DNA of 6,521 bases. Origin: Caryophanales bacterium UBA7057 (lineage in GTDB: Bacteria > Bacillota_I > Bacilli_A > RF39 > UBA660). This document shows positions 5,815 to 6,521 of this stretch, one piece after another. The stretch's first letter is position 1. Each line of letters begins with the position of its first letter. Position numbers and translations under genes: made by a program. The notes beneath the pieces are model-generated. The model had not been told where the DNA came from. It did no database searches and was given only the letters and a program-made list of their open reading frames with translations. The DNA lies in assembly GCA_002493865.1 (NCBI GenBank), contig DLAC01000045.1, forward strand, positions 9,539 through 16,059, written 5' to 3'.

Positions 5815-6521
5815 TATTTAAAAAGTTCATTACTAAATCAATTAGTATATCCTTTTCTTTTGGATTAGATTGGGCTATAAGGAGTGTAATTGCAACAAGT
5901 GTATTATTATCAATAACTTGTCCATTTTCATTGTATAGAATATTATTAAATTCTAGAAAATATATAAATAATGTAGCAGCTATTCTTTTGTTACCATCAA
6001 TGAAAGTATGGTTTTTAGTAATTAAATATAAGAAATTGGCTGCTTTTTCCTCTATAGTAGGATATAAGTCATTACCATCAAAAGATTGATATATAGTGCC
6101 TATAATTGCTTTTAAACCTTCATTTCGTTCAAGTGCAAATAAATTGCTATCACTACCAAATTTAAGTTTACCAACTATATCCATACAATCTTCATAAGTA
6201 ATTTTTTTATCATTTTTTGTTCCACTTGGTTTAGATATTCTCTTGTGGTCATAATCATCAAGTAAATTTAAAGCATTTGAATAATTATTTATTACTTTAA
6301 TTATTTCTTGTGCTTCATCGCCACTTAATTTTTCATCTATTCTTCCAGCAATATCAATTAATTTAATTGTTTTTTCAAGATATTCTAATCTCTTTTGATT
6401 AACTGCATATCCTTTTAATAGATAATCTTTTAATACTTTATTTGCCCATTTTCTAAATATAACACCATTTTTACTTTTGACTCTATAACCAACACTAATT
6501 ATCATATCCAAATTATAATAT
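5807..6521 (-). CDS. RhuM-type protein with Fic/Doc domain (5' end outside window)
   Basis: 237 residues are visible and the frame is open to the right edge; the TTG at 6511 is not the start, as YYN precedes LDMIISVGYR in frame. The N-terminal part (about 1-45: DMIISVGYRVKS, IFRKWANKVLKDYLLKGYAVN) is the end of the RhuM virulence-protein domain, whose first portion lies outside. A helical linker follows. Residues about 115-230 form a Fic/Doc domain with active-site motif HTFIDGNKR (H171-R179; bases 6010-5984). Fic proteins modify targets with phosphate-containing groups. The HxFxDGNKR form, with Lys where AMP-transferring Fic enzymes have Gly, resembles Doc, which phosphorylates EF-Tu. Actual chemistry here is inferred. 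Such proteins are common on mobile elements and beside restriction-modification genes. The gene overlaps the following 82-codon gene by 8 bases. I see no clear inhibitory helix motif. Confidence 0.88.
   Translation of the reverse strand, partial: YYNLDMIISVGYRVKSKNGVIFRKWANKVLKDYLLKGYAVNQKRLEYLEKTIKLIDIAGRIDEKLSGDEAQEIIKVINNYSNALNLLDDYDHKRISKPSGTKNDKKITYEDCMDIVGKLKFGSDSNLFALERNEGLKAIIGTIYQSFDGNDLYPTIEEKAANFLYLITKNHTFIDGNKRIAATLFIYFLEFNNILYNENGQVIDNNTLVAITLLIAQSNPKEKDILIDLVMNFLNNE

Noticed and set aside
5775..6089. Plus-strand reading frame of 104 codons opposite the Fic gene
   Set aside because: It lies wholly antisense to a strongly recognised Fic/Doc domain, and its hydrophobic composition is that expected from the complementary codons.
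5807..6511. Complete 234-residue Fic protein starting with TTG at 6511
   Set aside because: The frame continues to the window edge, and the RhuM domain is clearly cut in its middle.

Overview
The window looks like accessory DNA from a low-GC Gram-positive bacterium (Bacillota). Base composition is strongly A+T-rich, codons favour AGA, TTA and GAA, TGA works as an ordinary stop, and the ABC-transporter and RhuM/Fic genes are of types familiar in that phylum. Genus cannot be set from the sequence.

Positions 1-4159 (+ strand) hold one compact operon of three genes joined by two ATGA stop/start overlaps. The first, open at the window's left edge, encodes a von Willebrand factor A (VWA) protein with an intact MIDAS metal site behind an acidic Gln/Ser/Glu-rich tail built from 23-residue tandem repeats. 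The second encodes a MoxR-like AAA+ ATPase with Walker A, Walker B, sensor-1 and arginine-finger candidates, a coiled coil and an unassigned C-terminal region of about 210 residues. The third encodes a 240-residue ankyrin-repeat protein. MoxR plus VWA is a known chaperone/remodelling pairing (RavA-ViaA, NorQ-NorD and CbbQ-CbbO types, and proposed MoxR-VWA conflict systems). With an ankyrin protein as third member, this is the best candidate here for a poorly described system: ATPase motor, metal-dependent adaptor and ankyrin target reader.

Positions 4204-4244 form a terminator-like hairpin between this operon and a convergent minus-strand ABC importer remnant. The remnant has a complete SsuC/TauC/ThiX-like permease (4219-5025) and the C-terminal half of its ATPase (5009-5353). 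The ATPase is cut off exactly at its signature motif and lacks Walker A, so the transporter is probably broken here.

Positions 5354-5565 are a non-coding A+T-rich scar with two related hairpin-forming direct repeats and a short inverted motif, which is plausibly mobile-element debris. Beyond it, on the minus strand, a RhuM-Fic/Doc-type protein runs off the right edge and is followed by an overlapping 82-codon gene. This pair resembles a mobile toxin-like or defence-associated module.
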